From assembly GCA_031274045.1 (NCBI GenBank), contig JAISQS010000708.1, positions 1 through 5,828 of the forward strand: 5,828 nt of DNA. Direction: 5' to 3'. The stretch comes from Planctomycetaceae bacterium (GTDB lineage: Bacteria; Planctomycetota; Planctomycetia; Pirellulales; Thermoguttaceae). Shown one piece after another: positions 5,581 through 5,828 of the stretch (position 1 is the stretch's first letter; every line of letters starts with the position of its first letter). Both the position numbers and the translations under genes were made by a program. The notes beneath the pieces were generated by a model, which ran no database searches, was not told the DNA's origin, and worked only from the letters and a program-made list of their open reading frames with translations.

Positions 5581-5719
5581 TTGGGGAGAACTTTGTGTTA
5601 CTAAGGGAGATGGGATAGGTAACCAGTTGCGGATTGGTTGAGACTCAATATTGGTTATACAAATTTGCACGATGACATAAAAAAAAGGAATTTTCAAGTG
5701 TAAAAAGTATAATGTCGCG

Positions 5720-5828
5720 GAGGCTGATTCATTTTAGTTTTGACTCTTTTACGTTTCGTTTTAATGCGACAACATAAAATTATAAAAGAGCCAATATCAA
5801 ATTTTATAAAACATATTCTTGACCAATA
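5720..5828. other. AT-rich noncoding right edge
   Basis: No reading frame, RNA gene or promoter can be supported here. A ten-base word GAGGCTGATT (5720-5729), directly next to the end of element 2, also occurs at 5124-5133 in the right arm of element 1. CTCTTTTA (5744-5751) and TAAAAGAG (5783-5790) form a loose inverted repeat. The stretch is cut by the window end. Confidence 0.5.

Larger units (their letters stand above)
5356..5719. mobile_element. Foldback (MITE-like) element 2 with nested inverted repeats
   Basis: The outer ends 5356-5388 and 5687-5719 are inverted copies: both read CGCGA at the tip, then a TATAC-type stretch, TTTTTAC, CTTGAAAATTCC, with only a few mismatches and one gap. 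A second, inner arm pair follows at 5436-5496 and 5591-5651. It is about 60 bases long, exact over ATATTGAGTC and matching well at CGCAAC, GG-TACC and CCCTTA-TAACA. The core holds a perfect 28-bp palindrome and a 22-bp stem hairpin. No coding region is present. Flanking sequences show no obvious target duplication. The whole could fold into one long branched stem on either strand. I infer a nonautonomous mobile element. Confidence 0.55.

Noticed and set aside
4811..5719. Retron or diversity-generating element based on the structured noncoding DNA
   Set aside because: No reverse transcriptase or variable/template repeat pair is present in the window; structure alone is not enough.

Overview
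The window reads as a fragment of a bacterial chromosome with AT-leaning base composition (judged by eye). The organism has a Gram-negative-type envelope, because one gene encodes a predicted lipoprotein with a periplasmic-type domain. Most starts lack a convincing Shine-Dalgarno sequence, and Asn/Gln/Ser-rich low-complexity stretches are common. Together these would fit a low-GC, possibly gut-associated lineage such as a planctomycete, but that is a weak guess and no marker here fixes the phylum.

Layout: all four recognisable genes lie on the minus strand and are read from right to left. (1) rarA (3390-4709) is a complete AAA+ replication/recombination ATPase. (2) After a 209-bp gap with a candidate promoter and a hairpin leader comes a predicted lipoprotein with a C-terminal DUF4105/Lnb-N-type domain (1552-3180). 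(3) 18 bp later comes 5-formyltetrahydrofolate cyclo-ligase (907-1533). (4) After about 54 bp comes a CYTH-domain, class IV adenylate cyclase-like protein (142-852), followed by a good intrinsic terminator (90-118). Genes 2-4 look like one transcription unit; rarA may be separate or read through. The products cover replication-fork repair, envelope, folate salvage and CYTH phosphate chemistry, with no obvious shared pathway.

Two adjacent genes of this unit (lipoprotein and CYTH) each contain an in-frame tandem array of 21-bp/7-residue units of unrelated sequence. The rarA leader has three imperfect direct repeats, the last ending at the start codon.

The right fifth (about 4780-5828) has no gene I can support. 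It holds two side-by-side long imperfect inverted-repeat (foldback, MITE-like) elements of similar size, 4811-5163 and 5356-5719. Each has nested hairpins, including a 17-bp exact inverted repeat in the first and a 28-bp perfect palindrome in the second. A short dispersed repeat abutting the second element (5318-5355) has a same-orientation copy at the far left edge (2-38). This structured noncoding region is the most unusual part of the window.
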